Positions 5,370 to 8,681 of a stretch of 8,681 nucleotides of DNA are shown here, piece after piece. Made by a program: the position numbers and the translations under genes. The stretch is taken from positions 1-8,681 of the forward strand of contig JAICEG010000215.1 in assembly GCA_025924295.1 (NCBI GenBank). The letters are read 5' to 3'. The stretch's first letter is position 1. Each line of letters opens with the position of its first letter. The notes under the pieces were generated by a model, which ran no database searches, was not told the origin of the DNA, and saw nothing but the letters and a program-made list of their open reading frames with translations. The stretch comes from Vicinamibacteria bacterium. GTDB taxonomy: Bacteria; Acidobacteriota; Vicinamibacteria; Vicinamibacterales; UBA2999.

Positions 5370-8300
5370 ATGTTGTTCATGCTTTGGCGCTCGCTGCTGC
5401 GCATCGCTGCCGGGGGCGTCATCGTGGCCTTGCTCATCCTGGCGGCAGGCGGGTTCGCACGCCGCTCCGTGCTCGGGGTCGATGACGTTGCCATGCGAAT
5501 GAAGGTCGAGGCGGAAGTCCGCGCCTCGTTCGAGCGCATGGCGACGCGACTGCGCGACATGGCGCTCGCGGCTGGCGACTCCGCTACGGTCCATGCCGCG
5601 ATCGAGGGCAACACCGATGCGGTGAGAGGGTTACTTACGAGCACGGCGGCTGTCGTTGGCCAGGACGCCCCAGTCGATACCGCCCTCACGATCTACGGCA
5701 GCGATGGCGAGCCGGTCGCATGGGCGGGTCGGCCCACTGATCTGCCGGCAGATCGACTCCAGGGTGACGAGGCATGGTTCGCCGCCCCGGTCGCTACGGG
5801 TTTGCGCTTGATGTACGTGCGCCCCGTGATGGAGAACGGAGCCCGACTCGGGACCATCGCCGTCGAGTGGCCGGTCACGCTCGATGACGAGATGAGCGAG
5901 CGGCGGGTTGGTGGACTGCAAGGGCAGGACATCGACGCATTCCGCTTCCCGACGTGGATAGCCGACGTCTCATTGCAACTGCGCTACGAGGGTGAGCCGA
6001 ACACCGATGGCGACACGACGTTTGCCATCGACGATCCCGCCGGCAGCCGGTTGATGACCGCGACCGTGGAGTCAGAAGACCTCGCCGCGACGCGCACGCG
6101 CTGGCGGGCGGCGTCGCGGTCAGCGGCACTGACGGTGCTCGCGCTCACCGTGCTGCTGTTCACCGGACCGCTGGTCGACTGGCGAAATCGCAGCCGCGCA
6201 GTGCGCCCCTATGTCACGGCGATGGTGTTGATCGCCGGGGTGATCGTCGTTGCCAGGGTCATCCTGCGTGCCGCGTCTCCAGCGGACTGGTCGGATGCCG
6301 CGGTCTTTTCCGGCGTGGACTACGCATCGGCGCTGCTTGCGCCGCTACTGACTTCGCCGTTCGACTTCCTGCTGACCTCCGGCGCTTTTTTCGCCCTGGT
6401 CATCCTGCTGTTGTTTGGCGTCGAAGCCTTCCGGCTGCACACGCGCCATCGCCGTCGGGCCATCTCGGATGCTCCGCTGCCCTTTGTCATCACGCAGCTC
6501 CTGGCAGGCGTTGCGGTGGCCGCGGTCATCTTCGGGCACGTGTTGTTGCTACGCAACACGATCACGTACTCCAGCCTCGACCTGGTCCACTTCTCACTCC
6601 ATCCGTGGGAGATGTCGCGCATCACGCTGCAGGTTGGCTTGCTGATGGCCCATGCCGCCGCGATCGGACTTGCCGTGGTGATCTTTCGTGCGGCGCTCCA
6701 TCGCTGGCGGATTGCGCGAACGGACTGGCGCATCTGGATCGCCATCCTGATCGCATGGACCGCTCCGTCGCTCGCGTTGCCGTTGATGGACGGCCCATCG
6801 GGAATACCTGTCCTCCCGCTGCTGGCGGCGATCCTGGGAGCTGTCGGCCTCGCCACATCTGCCGGGCGGCTTGCCGCGCGCTACCGCCACAGTTCGCAGG
6901 CGTTCCGCCTCACGCTGCTCACGCTGCCGATGATCGCACCCGCGTTCGCGTTCTACCCGACCGTGGTGCAGCTGGCGCGTGATGCCAAAGAGGAGTTCGT
7001 CGAAACGACGTACGCACCCCAGGTGCGAAATCTGCGGCAGAACATCCAGATGCAGGTTCAACAGACCCTCACGCAGATCGACGGGTTTCCGAATCTGCTG
7101 GACCTGATCACTCCAGGCTCCGAGGTCCTGACCGACCCGGCCTTCCAGGTCTGGCAGAACACCGCCCTCAACAGCTATCCGATCACGTCGTCGATTGAGT
7201 TGTACGGGCCGGACGGCAAACTGGTCAGTCGATTCGCATTCAACCTGCCCGAAGATCTCACGGCGCCGCCCACCTCAGAGGAACAGTCGTGCGAGTGGGA
7301 AGTTTACGACGAAGTTGCGCCGTTCTTTGCCGAGGAGCGTCGCGTCCTGCATGCCGGGCGTGCCTTCTGTTCGAGCGACCCACAGGCACCACCGCTCGGC
7401 TCGATCGTGGTCCACGCCCTGCCCGACGACTACGGCAATCTGCCCTTCATCTCGTCGCGAAATCCGTACGTCGAGCTGCTGTTGCCATCGGATCGACAGC
7501 AGCGGGAAGGGCTCACGGGGCGCGACGTGGAATTCGCCGTCTACGGATGGAGCCGCTCGCTGCTCTATTCCGACGAGACGACCGCCTGGCGGCTGCCCGA
7601 CGAGGTCTTCGAGCAGGTCGAGAGCTCACGCACCGAAGTCTGGGCCCGGCTGGAGCGCGGCCAGCAGGAGGAATACGACGTGTACCTCCTGAACGATCGG
7701 GGCGGCATCTACGCGCTTGGGTTTCCGGTGATTGCCCCGCTCGATCACCTGGTCAACCTCGCGGAGGTCACTGTCCTGGCCGTGCTCGTGTACGTACTGC
7801 TCCTCGTGGTCAACACGCTCTTCAAATGGATCAGTCGGCGCCAAGTCGATGCGGCCGCACTCGTGAGAGAGCTCAGGGCGAGCTTCTATCGAAAGCTGTT
7901 TCTCGCCTTCGTGGCCGCGGTGTTCGTGCCGGTCGTTGCGCTCGTCCTCGTGACCCGCAACTACGTGGCCGCTCAGATGGAAGCCAGCATCGAGCAGGAA
8001 GCCATCCGGACCGCGTCGGCAGCGGGCCGCGTCATCGAAGATCTGGCGGCCCCTCGAGCGGAACAACTGGGACTCGGGGTGGACGACAACCTGATGGTGT
8101 GGGTCAGCCGGCTGATCGATCAGGACGTGAACATGTTCGTCGGAGCCCGGCTGCTGGCGACGAGCGAGCGCAATCTGTTCGCCTCAGGCGTACTGCCAAA
8201 CCGCGTGGATGCCGACGTCTATCACGCGCTCGCGCTGCGCAGCGACGCGGCGTCGGTGACGCGCGAGCGCATCGGAGACTTCGAGTATCTGGTCGCGGCC

Positions 8301-8681
8301 ACTCCGCTGTCCGTTCGTCAGCAAGGCATCCTCACGGTGCCGCTGACCTCTCGCCAGCGCGAAATCGACGAGCAGCTCGACACCCTGGATCGCAGGGCGC
8401 TCCTGGCGGCCCTGCTCTTCATTCTGGCGGGTGCAGGTCTCGGGTATCGGATGGCGGAGCGAATCTCGGACCCAGTCAACCGGCTGACTCGTGCGACACG
8501 CCGCATCGCCCGTGGCGATCTCGACGCCCGCATCGCGGCCACATCGTCGGACGAGCTCCGCCGTCTCGTGGAAGCGTTCAACAACATGGCCGCCGACCTG
8601 CAGCGTCAGCGAGGCGAGCTGGAGCGCACACACCGGCTCGAGGCCTGGGCCGAGATGGCGAGACAGGTGGCGCACGAGATC
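5370..8681 (+). CDS. giant multi-membrane sensor histidine kinase, NtrY-like (3' end cut)
   Basis: One open frame of 1104 codons runs off the right edge. Predicted spans: TM1 9-31, TM2 251-270, TM3 281-299, TM4 331-353, TM5 371-394, TM6 418-441, TM7 454-472, TM8 478-497, TM9 513-535, TM10 797-818, TM11 843-863 and TM12 1010-1028. Between them lie three large extracytoplasmic regions (32-250, 536-796, 864-1009). The first and second contain Cache/PAS-like strands such as LTIYGSDGEPVAW and IELYGPDGKLVSRF. A HAMP domain follows (1032 to about 1084; SDPVNRLTRATRRIARGDLD). Then comes the phospho-acceptor helix LEAWAEMARQVAHEI with His1102. This H-box resembles NtrY, the membrane kinase of nitrogen-type two-component systems. 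The ATP-binding domain is expected beyond the edge. ATG 5370 is the first possible start after an in-frame TAA at 5340; ATG 5379 is an alternative, and neither has a clear ribosome site. The kinase call is strong; the NtrY label describes its type only, and the signal is unknown. Confidence 0.92.
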   Translation, partial: MLFMLWRSLLRIAAGGVIVALLILAAGGFARRSVLGVDDVAMRMKVEAEVRASFERMATRLRDMALAAGDSATVHAAIEGNTDAVRGLLTSTAAVVGQDAPVDTALTIYGSDGEPVAWAGRPTDLPADRLQGDEAWFAAPVATGLRLMYVRPVMENGARLGTIAVEWPVTLDDEMSERRVGGLQGQDIDAFRFPTWIADVSLQLRYEGEPNTDGDTTFAIDDPAGSRLMTATVESEDLAATRTRWRAASRSAALTVLALTVLLFTGPLVDWRNRSRAVRPYVTAMVLIAGVIVVARVILRAASPADWSDAAVFSGVDYASALLAPLLTSPFDFLLTSGAFFALVILLLFGVEAFRLHTRHRRRAISDAPLPFVITQLLAGVAVAAVIFGHVLLLRNTITYSSLDLVHFSLHPWEMSRITLQVGLLMAHAAAIGLAVVIFRAALHRWRIARTDWRIWIAILIAWTAPSLALPLMDGPSGIPVLPLLAAILGAVGLATSAGRLAARYRHSSQAFRLTLLTLPMIAPAFAFYPTVVQLARDAKEEFVETTYAPQVRNLRQNIQMQVQQTLTQIDGFPNLLDLITPGSEVLTDPAFQVWQNTALNSYPITSSIELYGPDGKLVSRFAFNLPEDLTAPPTSEEQSCEWEVYDEVAPFFAEERRVLHAGRAFCSSDPQAPPLGSIVVHALPDDYGNLPFISSRNPYVELLLPSDRQQREGLTGRDVEFAVYGWSRSLLYSDETTAWRLPDEVFEQVESSRTEVWARLERGQQEEYDVYLLNDRGGIYALGFPVIAPLDHLVNLAEVTVLAVLVYVLLLVVNTLFKWISRRQVDAAALVRELRASFYRKLFLAFVAAVFVPVVALVLVTRNYVAAQMEASIEQEAIRTASAAGRVIEDLAAPRAEQLGLGVDDNLMVWVSRLIDQDVNMFVGARLLATSERNLFASGVLPNRVDADVYHALALRSDAASVTRERIGDFEYLVAATPLSVRQQGILTVPLTSRQREIDEQLDTLDRRALLAALLFILAGAGLGYRMAERISDPVNRLTRATRRIARGDLDARIAATSSDELRRLVEAFNNMAADLQRQRGELERTHRLEAWAEMARQVAHEI

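Noticed and set aside
5366..5371. TACAAT as a -10 box for the kinase gene
   Set aside because: It overlaps the ATG at 5370, so transcription from it would begin inside the gene, and no matching -35 is present.
6320..6856. Open frames on the minus strand inside the kinase gene (also 6594-7061, 7626-8066 and 8184-8675)
   Set aside because: They are antisense to a continuous frame with clear membrane spans, HAMP and H-box, and their products show no recognisable domain.
1..8681. CRISPR array, tRNA, rRNA, insertion sequence or attachment site
   Set aside because: No regularly spaced direct repeats, cloverleaf sequence, ribosomal RNA signature, transposase motif or terminal inverted repeats were seen on reading both strands.

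Overview
This is a G+C-rich, gene-dense bacterial window with strong third-position G/C bias, GTG starts and short gaps. The best guess at the organism is an Acidobacteriota member, perhaps Vicinamibacteria-like. This rests on overall protein style: a very large multi-membrane NtrY-like kinase, a free-standing PQQ-type propeller lipoprotein and a DnaE with an intact PHP motif. It is inference, since no rRNA or other marker is present. No mobile element, CRISPR array, tRNA or rRNA was seen.

Layout from left to right. Positions 1-193 (minus) hold the start of dnaE, the replicative DNA polymerase III alpha subunit, cut by the window edge. Just upstream of it on the same strand, six bases away, is guaA (200-1762), complete GMP synthase. 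Divergent from guaA is a secreted or lipid-anchored PQQ-type beta-propeller protein (about 1826-3034, plus). It converges on a two-gene minus-strand unit: a polytopic membrane protein of unknown function (4268-5242) followed by a fold-type I PLP aminotransferase (3063-4271). The stop of the first and the start of the second share an ATGA overlap. A relatively A+T-rich divergent spacer (5243-5369) carries short repeats. From 5370 to the right edge runs one uninterrupted plus-strand reading frame of 1104 codons that does not end in the window. It is a giant sensor histidine kinase of the NtrY type.

The kinase is the most notable item. My translation gives about 12 membrane spans and three predicted extracytoplasmic domains, then a HAMP domain and the beginning of the phospho-acceptor helix, with His1102 three residues from the edge. 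All 12 spans alternate in agreement with the positive-inside rule. The visible 1104 residues contain only two cysteines, both in the second predicted periplasmic domain. Four histidines cluster around spans 5 and 6.

Functionally, guaA-dnaE pairs guanine nucleotide synthesis with replication. The membrane protein and aminotransferase look translationally coupled. The kinase probably continues into a catalytic domain and may be followed by a response regulator outside the window.
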